NCBI GenBank assembly: GCA_041918155.1
Contig: JAYRWH010000070.1
Span: 1 to 47,208, forward strand
DNA length: 47,208 bases
Source of the DNA: UBA668 sp041918155
Lineage (GTDB): Bacteria; Actinomycetota; Acidimicrobiia; Acidimicrobiales; Ilumatobacteraceae
Reading direction: 5' to 3'
How positions within the stretch are numbered: position 1 is the first letter of the stretch; the number at the start of each line of letters is the position of its first letter. Shown piece after piece: positions 1 to 8,110 of the stretch. Position numbers and translations under genes: made by a program. Below the pieces are notes generated by a model. That model was not told the DNA's origin. It was given only the letters and a program-made list of their open reading frames with translations, and made no database searches.

Positions 1-211
1 CGTCGCACTCGTCGTCGTCGTTCTGATCGCACTCGTCGTCGCCCTCGTTCTCAGCCGGGCTGTGTGCGCCACGCGACGGACCCTGATCGTCGCACTCGTC
101 GTCCTGGATGACGACCTTGTCAGATGCGCTGGCCTGTTGAACGACCCCCGTGCCCAAAATGAACAGTCCGAGGATCGTCGTGACGAGCCAGCTGAGTTTC
201 CTTCGTTCCAT
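1..211 (-). CDS. Small secreted Asp/Cys-rich protein, partial (runs off window start)
   Basis: The reading frame starts with ATG at 211 and is open to the window edge (70 codons seen). A purine-rich GGGAGGG lies about 9 nt before the ATG. Residues 1-29 look like a Sec signal peptide: basic MERRK, a hydrophobic core LVTTILGLFILGTGVV, and an A-S-A-type cleavage site. The mature part is very acidic and repeats the pentapeptide DDECD at residues 37-41, 58-62 and 66-70, each with a single Cys. I do not recognise the family. Acidic Cys repeats outside the membrane could bind metal or form disulfides, but this is a guess. The C-terminus is outside the window. The repeat-like DNA at the window start is simply the coding sequence of this protein. 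Confidence 0.6.
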   Translation of the reverse strand, partial: MERRKLSWLVTTILGLFILGTGVVQQASASDKVVIQDDECDDQGPSRGAHSPAENEGDDECDQNDDDECD

Positions 212-401
212 GATGTGTTGCCCTCCCTTGGCGTGGTCAATTTAATGCCCACTTGAGGTTGAGGGGAAGGCCTACAACTGACTTTTTGGTCAAGAAGTAC
301 CCACCGTGGTCAAGTCCGACCACTCTTCGTGATCTGCCCGCCGCGGTACGTCGGTAGGTGTGCCTAACACGGCCAGTTGCTTGCAAATCTCGCGGAAGCG
401 G

Positions 402-1418
402 TCAGGAGCGCCACTCGGCGGCCGTGAAGCCGCCGAGACCTGCAGGATCGAGCAGGCTCTCGGCCTCGCGCAGGCGGCTGCGCATGCGCAGGGCTTCCAG
501 GCCGGGCCGGCCAGCAGCGGCCTCCCACACCCGGCGCCCCTCCTCCACCAACTCGTCGATGCCCCAGCGCTGCAGGAATTGGCCCTGGGTGCGCAGGCCG
601 TCGGGCTCGGGTAGCTGATCGAGGCACACCTCGGTGGTGATGTCTTGCCGGCCGACGTCGCGGAGGTAGTGCGCGCCGCGGTCGTGGCCGCGGTAGGTGC
701 GCAGCCAGTCGCGCCACGGCCGCATCGCCACCGAGGTCGTGCGCGCCGTGCAGTAGTCGAACGCGAGCACGCTGCCGGCCGCCAATCGCCCACGGGCCGC
801 GACCAGCCAGGCAGCCGCCTCCTCGTGCACGGGCGCGCGGGCGCCGTGTGGCGCCCCCGCGGGCAGCCAGGCCCACTCCGCCGGCGCGGGCACCAGCAGC
901 TCGCTGACCTGGCCCGTGCGATCAGTGTCGACGACGGCCTCGCGCCACGCCCCGTCGTACACGGCCAGGCGGAACGGCAGGTTGTCGAGCAGCTCGTTGG
1001 CGATGATCACCCCGGTGAACGGCGCCGCGGGCAGCTCGGCCAGAGCGCGCACGCCGTCAGGATGCCGCTCACGTTGGGGGGCCGACACCTCGACGGTGAG
1101 GTAGCGGTCGCGCCACTGCGGCGCGGCAAGCAGGATGCTGCGCGCGAGCGTGCCCGGCCCGGCGCCGCACTCGACGACGGTGAAGTCGGCCGGCGCGCCG
1201 AGGCGCTCATACTCGGACGCGATCCAGCGCGCGAGTACCGCGCCGAACAGCGGCCCAACCTCGGGTGAGGTGAGGAAGTCGCCACGCCGACCGGCCGTGC
1301 CGCCGGAGTTGTAGAACCCGTGCGCGCCGTACAGCGCGATCGCCATGTACTCGTCGAAGCGCAGCGGACGGCCGACGATGCGTTGCGCCGCCAGGAGTTC
1401 GTCAGCGGCCGAGGGCAC
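402..1418 (-). CDS. midA: MidA/NDUFAF7-family SAM-dependent methyltransferase
   Basis: A 338-residue protein of the COG1565/NDUFAF7 family; in mitochondria this enzyme dimethylates an arginine of the complex I 49-kDa subunit (NuoD homologue). Family hallmarks are visible: FDEYMAIALYGAHGFY (21-36), GDFLTSPEVGPLFG (46-59), the SAM-binding VVECGAGPGTLA (81-92) and ANELLDNLPF. I chose the GTG at 1418 because family homology begins right after it; it overlaps the nuoN stop by 17 nt, implying translational coupling. An ATG 75 nt further upstream in the same frame would add a Ser-rich stretch with no family likeness. It is the last gene of the 11-gene nuo operon, and NuoD of that operon keeps the target Arg (R73). 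Its role in complex I modification is inferred from family and context. Confidence 0.85.
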   Translation of the reverse strand: MPSAADELLAAQRIVGRPLRFDEYMAIALYGAHGFYNSGGTAGRRGDFLTSPEVGPLFGAVLARWIASEYERLGAPADFTVVECGAGPGTLARSILLAAPQWRDRYLTVEVSAPQRERHPDGVRALAELPAAPFTGVIIANELLDNLPFRLAVYDGAWREAVVDTDRTGQVSELLVPAPAEWAWLPAGAPHGARAPVHEEAAAWLVAARGRLAAGSVLAFDYCTARTTSVAMRPWRDWLRTYRGHDRGAHYLRDVGRQDITTEVCLDQLPEPDGLRTQGQFLQRWGIDELVEEGRRVWEAAAGRPGLEALRMRSRLREAESLLDPAGLGGFTAAEWRS

Positions 1419-2916
1419 CGTAGAGGTCGCTGAGCTTGCCGATCTTGGCGATGACGCCGGGCACGACACCGAAGCCGAGCGTGGCCACGCCACAGATCGC
1501 GAGCGCCGCCTGCAGCGAGAACGGCACCTTCACCGCGGCGGCGTTGGCAGCTTCGGGCACGGGCTTCATCCACATCTCACGCATCACTTGGATGTAGTAG
1601 GCCGTGGCCACGACGGCGTTGACAGCGCCGATGATGGCAATGGAGTAGCCCCAACCGCCACCGGCCTTCAGGACGGCGCTGAACGCACCGAACTTCGCGT
1701 ACCAGCCGCCCAGCGGCGGGATTCCGGCGAGCGAGGCGAGGAACAGGGTCATCATCACCGTCAGCCCGGGGGCGTAGGTGAACAGGCCGCCGTAGCTGGC
1801 GATCTGAGCGCTCTTGGTGCGCCGGGCGACGGCGATCACCACAGCGAACGCTCCGAGATTGGTGGCCGCGTAGATCACGAGGTACACGATCACCGCGCGT
1901 AGCGAAGACTCTTCCGAGCCGTTCGTGAATGCCATCGCCAACGCCATCAGAATGAAGCCGCCCTGGCTGACGCTGGAGTAGGCGAGCATGCGCACGAGGT
2001 TCTTCTGCTTCAGCGCCACGAGGTTGCCGACGGTCATCGTCAGTGCAGCCATCACCCACATGAACGGGCGGTACACGTCGCGGGCGTCGGGGAACGCGAG
2101 ATACACCATCATCACCAGACCGACGAAGCCGGCGGCCTTCGAGGCCACGCTGAGGAACGCCGTCACCGGTGTGGGTGCACCCTCGTAGGTGTCGGGCGCC
2201 CAGGTGTGGAACGGAACGGCGCTGACCTTGAAGGCGAAGCCGACGATGACGAACACGACGCCGAGCACCTTGACGCCGACCTGCGTGTTGTCGAGCTGCA
2301 TCGCGGCGCCGATGTCGGTGAGCTTGGTGCTGCCGGCGATGCCGTACAGCAGGCTCATGCCGTAGAGCATCACCGCGCTGGCGAAGACACCGAGCAGGTA
2401 GTACTTCACGCCGGCTTCGTTGCTCTTGCGGTTGCGCTTGTTCCAGGCGGCGAGCATGTAGGCCGGGATGGAGAGGAACTCGAGCGCCACGAACACGCTG
2501 ACGAGGTCGCGTGAGCTGGCCATCATCACCATGCCGAGCACGCTGGAGAGCAACAGCACGTAGTACTCGCCGCGGTGGTAACCGCCCTCCTCCACCTCGT
2601 TCGTGCTGAGGAGCACGACGACATAGCCGGCGAGCAGGAACAGTGCCTTCAGCACGAGAGCGAAGTTGTCCACCACGTAGCGGCCGCTCACGCCTTGACC
2701 ACCGAGCGCATCGCGCACGTCGCCGCCCCACACCGCGAGCGTCACCACGGGGAGGAGCGCGCCGAGCAGCACGAACCCACTGAGCGTGCCCGTGACCCAC
2801 TTGCGGTGGTCGGGCACGAACAGGTCGACGAGCAGCACCACGCAGATGCCCGCGGCGAGCACGAGCTCGGGCGCGAGCGCGTGGTAGTCGACGATGGGTG
2901 CGCTGAAGGCGATCAC
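1402..2916 (-). CDS. nuoN: NADH-quinone oxidoreductase subunit N (11-subunit complex I)
   Basis: A 504-residue antiporter-like membrane subunit with about 14 hydrophobic segments. It has the usual antiporter-family features: DLVSVFVALEFLSIPAYML with the conserved Glu of TM5, VPFHTWAPDTYEGAPTPVTAFL, and KQKNLVRMLAYSSVSQGGF. It would form one of three proton channels in the membrane arm. It starts 4 nt after the nuoM stop and its stop lies inside the start of the methyltransferase gene. Length is normal for NuoN. It is clearly a different copy from the second nuoN at 20654-22159. Identification is secure; assignment to a complex without an NADH module rests on the operon. Confidence 0.96.
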   Translation of the reverse strand: MIAFSAPIVDYHALAPELVLAAGICVVLLVDLFVPDHRKWVTGTLSGFVLLGALLPVVTLAVWGGDVRDALGGQGVSGRYVVDNFALVLKALFLLAGYVVVLLSTNEVEEGGYHRGEYYVLLLSSVLGMVMMASSRDLVSVFVALEFLSIPAYMLAAWNKRNRKSNEAGVKYYLLGVFASAVMLYGMSLLYGIAGSTKLTDIGAAMQLDNTQVGVKVLGVVFVIVGFAFKVSAVPFHTWAPDTYEGAPTPVTAFLSVASKAAGFVGLVMMVYLAFPDARDVYRPFMWVMAALTMTVGNLVALKQKNLVRMLAYSSVSQGGFILMALAMAFTNGSEESSLRAVIVYLVIYAATNLGAFAVVIAVARRTKSAQIASYGGLFTYAPGLTVMMTLFLASLAGIPPLGGWYAKFGAFSAVLKAGGGWGYSIAIIGAVNAVVATAYYIQVMREMWMKPVPEAANAAAVKVPFSLQAALAICGVATLGFGVVPGVIAKIGKLSDLYGALGR

Positions 2917-2920
2917 GTCA

Positions 2921-4525
2921 TCACTTCCCGAATACCGAGGTGAGCTGCTTGACCGCCGGGTCCATCACATCGAACATCAGCGCCGGCGCGACGCCGAACA
3001 CGACGATGGCGATGAGCAGCGGCGTCCAGGCGACCCACTCGAACATGGTGACGTCGTGGATGTCGCTGTGGCCGTGATCGTCGCCATGGCCATGGCCCGA
3101 ACCGGCGAACTCCGCAGTCGGCTCACCAAACGCGGTGCGCTGGTAGAGCCACAGCAGGTAGCCGGCAGCGAGCACCGTGCCGAACGCGGCGATGACCGTG
3201 AGCACGCGGTAGAGCAGCTCGTGGTTACCGAGCGTCGGGTCGGTGAGGATGGCGGCCGGGCTCCACGACGACAGGATCGCCGGGAACTCGCCCCAGAAGC
3301 CGGCCAGGCCGGGCAGGCCGAGCGAGGCCATCGCGCAGAAGCCGAGGATCCACCCGAGCTTGGGCACCTGCGTCAACATGCCGCTGAGGCGCTTGATCTC
3401 GAGGGTGTGGTAGCGCTCCTTCACCGAACCGGCGACGAAGAAGAGCATGCCGGTGATGAGGCCGTGGGCCACCATGCCGAATAGTGCGGCGTTGATGCCA
3501 AGCGGTGTGAGCGTGCTGATGCCGAGCATCACGAAGCCCATGTGCGCCACCGAGGAGAACGCGATGAGGCGCTTCATGTCGGTCTGGGCGAGACAGCCCA
3601 GGGCGCCGTAGATGATGCCGATGACGGCGAGCACGGCGATGATCGGCGCCCACGTCTTGGCCGCCTGCGGCAGGAACGGGAGGGCGATGCGCACGAAGCC
3701 GTATGTACCGAGCTTCAGCAGGATCGCGGCGAGGATGACCGAACCCTGCGTGGGCGCCTGGGTATGGGCGTCGGGCAACCATGTGTGGAACGGGAACATC
3801 GGCACCTTGACCGCGAACCCGACGAACATGCCACCGAAGATCCAGATCGAGGTGTTTCGGGCGATGCCGTTGCCGTTCTCCAAGAACCACTGGAAGCTGA
3901 AGTTCGCCGCGTCGGGGTCGGCGGCGTTGTTCTTGGTGACGATGAACATCGCGATGAAGGCGACGAGCATCAGCGCGGAACCGAACATCGTGTAGAGGAA
4001 GAACTTCAGCGACGCGTACTGGCGATCCTCGCCGCCCCACACGCCGATCATGAAGTACATCGGCAGCAGCACGATCTCGAAGAACACGAAGAACAGGATC
4101 AGGTCCTGTGCCACGAACGTGCCGGCCATACCGGTCTGCAGCACGAGCATCAGGATGAAGAACGCCTTGGCGTTACCCGGCTGGGGCACGTGGTCCCACG
4201 AGTAGACCATCACCAGCACGGTGATGAGCATCGACAGGATGTACAGCGGCAGGCTGATCCCGTCGAGGCCCATCGTGTAGGTGGCTTTGATCGGGTCGAT
4301 CCACTTGTTCGTGGTGAAGAACTGGAGCTTGCCGGCCTGGTCGTAGTCGAACTTGACGAGGGTGAGCACACCCACGCCGAGCGTCGCGACAGCGGTGATC
4401 AGGCCGATCGCCTTCGCCGTGACCTCGTCCTTCTTGGGCACGAACAGCATGAGCACGACGCCCACCAGCGGCAGAAAGGTTCCAAGGCTGAGCAGCCATT
4501 GGTCGTCTTGAAGCGGCAATTGCAT
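2921..4525 (-). CDS. nuoM: NADH-quinone oxidoreductase subunit M (11-subunit complex I)
   Basis: A 534-residue NuoM-type antiporter-like subunit. Landmarks are the TM5 motif LILFFVFFEIVLLPMYFMIG (Glu150), KVPMFPFHTWLPDAHTQAPT, and QTDMKRLIAFSSVAHMGFV. Near the C-terminus (about residues 475-490) a loop before the last helix is packed with His, Gly and Asp (GSGHGHGDDHGHSDIH), which the second NuoM in this window lacks. This could bind metal, but no function is known to me. The gene follows nuoL after an 11-nt gap and is followed by nuoN after 4 nt. Confidence 0.96.
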   Translation of the reverse strand: MQLPLQDDQWLLSLGTFLPLVGVVLMLFVPKKDEVTAKAIGLITAVATLGVGVLTLVKFDYDQAGKLQFFTTNKWIDPIKATYTMGLDGISLPLYILSMLITVLVMVYSWDHVPQPGNAKAFFILMLVLQTGMAGTFVAQDLILFFVFFEIVLLPMYFMIGVWGGEDRQYASLKFFLYTMFGSALMLVAFIAMFIVTKNNAADPDAANFSFQWFLENGNGIARNTSIWIFGGMFVGFAVKVPMFPFHTWLPDAHTQAPTQGSVILAAILLKLGTYGFVRIALPFLPQAAKTWAPIIAVLAVIGIIYGALGCLAQTDMKRLIAFSSVAHMGFVMLGISTLTPLGINAALFGMVAHGLITGMLFFVAGSVKERYHTLEIKRLSGMLTQVPKLGWILGFCAMASLGLPGLAGFWGEFPAILSSWSPAAILTDPTLGNHELLYRVLTVIAAFGTVLAAGYLLWLYQRTAFGEPTAEFAGSGHGHGDDHGHSDIHDVTMFEWVAWTPLLIAIVVFGVAPALMFDVMDPAVKQLTSVFGK

Positions 4526-4536
4526 TGTCTGTCCTT

Positions 4537-6753
4537 CTAGCTGTTGACGAGTACGAGTACGAGCGCACCGACTGCTGCGGCACCGAACAGCAACGCTCCG
4601 TACAGGTTGACCTTGCCTGATTGCACCGGCTGCAACGCACCACCGGCATGGGTGGCGGTGGTGCCGCTGCCGTTCACCACGCCGTCGACCAGACCCTGGT
4701 CGATGTACTTGTAGACCAGTTCGCCGGTCTTCTTGCCGCCCTTGCCGACCCCGTTGACGATGCCATCGAGGATGTGCTGGTTGGTCCAGTAGGCCGCCGC
4801 GCTGATCGGGTAGGCGATACCGCGCACGATGACCTTCTCGTAGAGGGCATCGAGGTAGTACTTGTTGACGAGGAAGTTGTGCCCGGCGCCGAGGATCTTG
4901 TTGCGCTGGGTAAGGCCCTTCAGCGGCGACTTGCCCTCACCGAAGACGGCCTTGCAGATGAGCAGGCTGACGGCGAACCCGGCCGCCACGAGCAGGATGC
5001 TCGGCGCCGCGTTGAGCCACTCGAACGCAGGTGCTTCGGGGATCATGCCCGCCTCCTCGCCGAAGGGGAGGCCCATGCTGCTGTGCAGCCAATGCTCGAA
5101 GCGATGCCAGCCGAACGGCGCGGCGTTGAGGTAGCCCGAGGCGAACGCGAGCAGGCCGAGGATCAGCAGCGGGACGGTGATCTGCCATGGCGAGTCGTCC
5201 GGGGCGAACGGCAGCGGCTTGCCGTGCACGATCGGGGCGTGCCCAGAACCATGCGCGTCGTCGTGGGCCTCTTCGGGATGCCCCTCGTCGTGGGCGGGTT
5301 CGTGGCTGTGATCCTCGTGGTGGCCGACGAAGTGCGCCGCGCCGCCGCGGGGCTTGCCGAAGAACGTGAGATACGTGGCCCGGGTCATGTAGGCGGTGGT
5401 CATGAACGCACCGATGAGGCCGATGACGAAGAACACCTTGTAGTCGTTGCCCTTGGCCGAGTCGATGATCTCGTCCTTGGAGAAGAAGCCGCTGAAGAAC
5501 GGCACGCCGCACAGGGCCAGCGTGCTGACGATCCACGTCCAGAACGTGATCGGCATCTTCTTGCGCAGGCCCCCCATGTCCTTCTTCATGTCGAAGCTGT
5601 GGTGGCTACCGGTGTGGGCCACCGAGCCGGCGCACAGGAACAAGCAGCACTTGAAGAACGCGTGGGTGAAGATGTGGAACACGGCGGGCATCCACGCACC
5701 GACGCCGAGGCCCATCATCATGTAGCCGAGCTGGCTGACCGTGGAGTACGCCAACACCTTCTTGATGTCGTTCTGCACGAACGCCAGGCCGGCGGCAATG
5801 AGCACGGTGATGCCACCGATGATCGCGATGAGGTTGAAGTGATGGCCGACGATGTTGATGTCGAGGCCGGTGTGGAACACCGGGTAGAGGCGGGCCACCA
5901 GGAACACGCCGGCCACGACCATCGTGCTGGAGTGCAGCAGCGACGACACCGGCGTAGGGCCGGCCATCGCGTCGGGCAACCACGTGTGCAGCGGGAACTG
6001 GCCGCTCTTGCCGATACAGGCGATGAACAGGGCAACCGCGGCGAACGCAAGCAGGCTCTTGTGCTCGGCCCCCACCTCGACGGCCTTCTCGTTGATCGTG
6101 CTGATGTCGAGGTTCCCGAACAGGACGAGCAGCACGCCGGTGCCCACGAGCAGGCCCATGTCGCCGACACGCACCGTCCAGAACGCCTTGAGGGCCGCTT
6201 CGCTGTTGGCCCGCTCTTCCCACCAGTGACCGATGAGGAGGAACGAGCAGAGGCCCATGATCTCCCAGCCGAGGATGAGCTGCACCATGTTCGGGGCGAG
6301 CACCATCGTGAGCATGCCGGCGGAGAACAGAGTGATGCTCGCGAAGAAGTGGGTGTAGCGGCGGTCGCCGCGCACGTACTCGGTGGAGTAGATCTGCACC
6401 AACGTGGAGATGAACGCGACGAGGAACAGCAGCACCATCGCCAAGCCGTCGATGCGCGAGCCGATGCCGACCTCGAACCCGCTGATGGAGAACCAGCGGG
6501 TGCCGTGGGTGACGGCTTCGGCGTGCTCGGTCTGGCCGGTGTAGTGGATCCACTGGTAGGCGGTGCCGCAGGCGATGACGAGCGAGGCCACCATCGAGGC
6601 GATACCGATTTCGCTACCACCACGGGGCAGCTTCTTGCCGAAGAAGATGATGAGGAAGAACGCGATCCCCGGGATCAGCGGGATCAGCCACGCGTGTTCG
6701 AGGAACCAGCCCGTGGCCTGTACGGCGCCTTCGGTCTCGTGAGCCAGCAGCAT
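4537..6753 (-). CDS. nuoL: NADH-quinone oxidoreductase subunit L (11-subunit complex I)
   Basis: A 738-residue NuoL, about 100 residues longer than the second NuoL in the window (637). The core has the usual signatures: LILGWEIMGLCSFLLIG (Glu164), IGKSGQFPLHTWLPDAMAGP, and QNDIKKVLAYSTVSQLGYM. NuoL carries the long lateral amphipathic helix that clamps the membrane arm, and the C-terminal region here is compatible with it. Residues 474-510 form a strongly His-rich loop (more than ten His) between the antiporter core and the C-terminal part. The gene begins 4 nt after nuoK. The identity is secure. Confidence 0.96.
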   Translation of the reverse strand: MLLAHETEGAVQATGWFLEHAWLIPLIPGIAFFLIIFFGKKLPRGGSEIGIASMVASLVIACGTAYQWIHYTGQTEHAEAVTHGTRWFSISGFEVGIGSRIDGLAMVLLFLVAFISTLVQIYSTEYVRGDRRYTHFFASITLFSAGMLTMVLAPNMVQLILGWEIMGLCSFLLIGHWWEERANSEAALKAFWTVRVGDMGLLVGTGVLLVLFGNLDISTINEKAVEVGAEHKSLLAFAAVALFIACIGKSGQFPLHTWLPDAMAGPTPVSSLLHSSTMVVAGVFLVARLYPVFHTGLDINIVGHHFNLIAIIGGITVLIAAGLAFVQNDIKKVLAYSTVSQLGYMMMGLGVGAWMPAVFHIFTHAFFKCCLFLCAGSVAHTGSHHSFDMKKDMGGLRKKMPITFWTWIVSTLALCGVPFFSGFFSKDEIIDSAKGNDYKVFFVIGLIGAFMTTAYMTRATYLTFFGKPRGGAAHFVGHHEDHSHEPAHDEGHPEEAHDDAHGSGHAPIVHGKPLPFAPDDSPWQITVPLLILGLLAFASGYLNAAPFGWHRFEHWLHSSMGLPFGEEAGMIPEAPAFEWLNAAPSILLVAAGFAVSLLICKAVFGEGKSPLKGLTQRNKILGAGHNFLVNKYYLDALYEKVIVRGIAYPISAAAYWTNQHILDGIVNGVGKGGKKTGELVYKYIDQGLVDGVVNGSGTTATHAGGALQPVQSGKVNLYGALLFGAAAVGALVLVLVNS

Positions 6754-6757
6754 TTCG

Positions 6758-7066
6758 TCAGCCCTTCATTTCCGACAGGTCGTCGAGAGCAATCGTCTTG
6801 CGGTTGCGGAAGATCAGCAGCACCATCGCCAGGCCCACCCCGACCTCTGCTGCAGCGATGGCGATGATGTAGAGCGCAAACACATTGCCGTCGTTGTTGC
6901 CACTGTCGGCCCACAGGCGGTCGAACGCGAGCAGGTTGATGTTCACCGAGTTGAGGATCAGCTCAATGCTCATCAGCACGAGCACGGCGTTCTTACGCAC
7001 GATCACGCCGTACACACCGATGCAGAACAGCACGGCACCGAGTACGAGGAAGTCGTTGACGAGCAT
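6758..7066 (-). CDS. nuoK: NADH-quinone oxidoreductase subunit K (11-subunit complex I)
   Basis: A 102-residue protein with three membrane segments, the normal NuoK size (MrpC-like). It shows the NuoK pattern IGVYGVIVRKNAVLVLMSIELILNSVNINLLAF, with the conserved Glu of TM2 (IELIL), and a second acidic position in the last helix (AAAEVGVGLAMVLLIF). It separates NuoJ from the antiporter subunits in the membrane arm. It starts 1 nt after the nuoJ stop and is followed by nuoL after 4 nt. Confidence 0.95.
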   Translation of the reverse strand: MLVNDFLVLGAVLFCIGVYGVIVRKNAVLVLMSIELILNSVNINLLAFDRLWADSGNNDGNVFALYIIAIAAAEVGVGLAMVLLIFRNRKTIALDDLSEMKG

Positions 7067-7067
7067 C

Positions 7068-7595
7068 TCAGTCCTTCCGGGCCAGCACGATGGCGCCGAT
7101 GACGGCGGCGAGCAGTACGAACGAGAGCGCCCAGAACGGCAGGGCGTAGGCGGAGAAGATCTGGTCGCTGATATTGCTGGTGCGACCGGTCACCATCTGC
7201 GCGCCGCTGACCCCGACCTTGGTGTCTTTCCATCCTTCGATCAGGGCGTACACCATCACGCCGAACAGCAACAGGGCGACGCCAGCACCGAGCGGCCAGG
7301 CCTTCTCGTTGTTGAGCTCGGAGTCCTTGCCGAGCTTGGCCCGGGTGAGCATCACGCCGAACAGGAACAGCACCATCACGGCGCCGATGTACACGAGCAC
7401 CTGGGTGAGGGCCACGAACTCAGACGCGAGCAGCAGGTAGATGGCGGCGGCACCGGCCATCACGCCGACCAGCGACAGGGCGGCATGCACCACATTGCTG
7501 CTGGTGACGACGCGCAGGGCGCACACGATCATCACGACGGCGATGATGCCGAAGCCGATGTTCTGGGCCACGTCGATGTCGGAAGCGAGCACCAT
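7068..7595 (-). CDS. nuoJ: NADH-quinone oxidoreductase subunit J (11-subunit complex I)
   Basis: A 175-residue NuoJ with five predicted membrane helices and the family motif SEFVALTQVLVYIGAVMVLFLFGVML, covering the TM3 region where a pi-bulge forms in known structures. I chose the ATG at 7595 because it overlaps the nuoI stop as TGATG, the junction form used repeatedly in this operon; the open frame upstream of it has no NuoJ likeness. The C-terminal half has the expected last hydrophobic helix before the stop next to nuoK. Confidence 0.94.
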   Translation of the reverse strand: MVLASDIDVAQNIGFGIIAVVMIVCALRVVTSSNVVHAALSLVGVMAGAAAIYLLLASEFVALTQVLVYIGAVMVLFLFGVMLTRAKLGKDSELNNEKAWPLGAGVALLLFGVMVYALIEGWKDTKVGVSGAQMVTGRTSNISDQIFSAYALPFWALSFVLLAAVIGAIVLARKD

Positions 7596-8110
7596 CACTT
7601 CCCCTTCTTCTTCTCGGCGCCGGCCTCGAGCGCGGGAGCCTCGGGCACGGTCTCCATCCACTCGCCCAACTTCGTCTTGTCGTGCAGCAGGTCGGCGATC
7701 TTGGGCTCGCTGTACTCGTACTCCGGGCTCCAGAACAGGGCGTCGAAGGGACACACCTCGACACAGATGCCGCAGTACATGCACAGGGCGTAGTCGATGT
7801 CGAAGCGGTCGAGCTTGTTCACCTTGCGGGGGGCACCACCGGCACGGCGCGGCGGGGCAAGCTCCTTGTGACCCTCGATGTAGATGCACCAGTCGGGGCA
7901 GCTACGCGCGCAGAGCATGCACGCCGTGCAGTTGTCCTCGCGCAGGGCGATGACACCGCGGGAGCGGATCGGCGGGGCTTCCTTCTCGTGCGGGTACTGC
8001 ACAGTGGCAGCACCGCCGCCGAACTTCTTCGGCTTCATCGTCTCGGCGAGCGTGCGGGCGGTGACACCGAGGCCCTTCAGCAGGCCGGGGATCTGGGGCT
8101 TGTTCGCCAT
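7595..8110 (-). CDS. nuoI: NADH-quinone oxidoreductase subunit I, 2[4Fe-4S] (11-subunit complex I)
   Basis: A 171-residue NuoI that carries electrons through clusters N6a/N6b to NuoB. Cys ligands are C61-x2-C64-x2-C67-x3-C71 and C110-x2-C113-x2-C116-x3-C120, each followed by Pro. The N-terminus has the basic/hydrophobic LLKGLGVTARTLAETM segment that lies on the membrane in this family. Between the clusters is an unusual basic insertion, APPRRAGGAPRKVNKLDR. In a complex without NuoE/F/G, NuoI is the most exposed electron-entry subunit, so a ferredoxin or another donor might dock here (inference). The ATG at 8110 overlaps the nuoH stop (TGATG). Confidence 0.94.
   Translation of the reverse strand: MANKPQIPGLLKGLGVTARTLAETMKPKKFGGGAATVQYPHEKEAPPIRSRGVIALREDNCTACMLCARSCPDWCIYIEGHKELAPPRRAGGAPRKVNKLDRFDIDYALCMYCGICVEVCPFDALFWSPEYEYSEPKIADLLHDKTKLGEWMETVPEAPALEAGAEKKKGK

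Noticed and set aside
1..60. CRISPR or microsatellite in the CGTCGCACTCGTCGTCGTCG stretch
   Set aside because: The short repetition is explained by the coding of DDECD repeats on the minus strand; there are no spacers. I saw no CRISPR array elsewhere in the window.
1418..1493. Upstream ATG (1493) as the start of the methyltransferase
   Set aside because: It would add 25 residues rich in Ser, Ala and Pro read out of frame through nuoN, without family likeness. GTG at 1418 fits the family start.
4621..6867. Very long plus-strand open frame opposite nuoL
   Set aside because: Its product is rich in Arg, His, Glu, Asp and Ala with no domain likeness, and it lies exactly antisense to a complete NuoL. 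It is the mirror of biased third-codon positions in high-GC DNA. The same holds for the plus-strand frames at 3542-4540, 8194-9321, 9510-10403 and 28326-29852.
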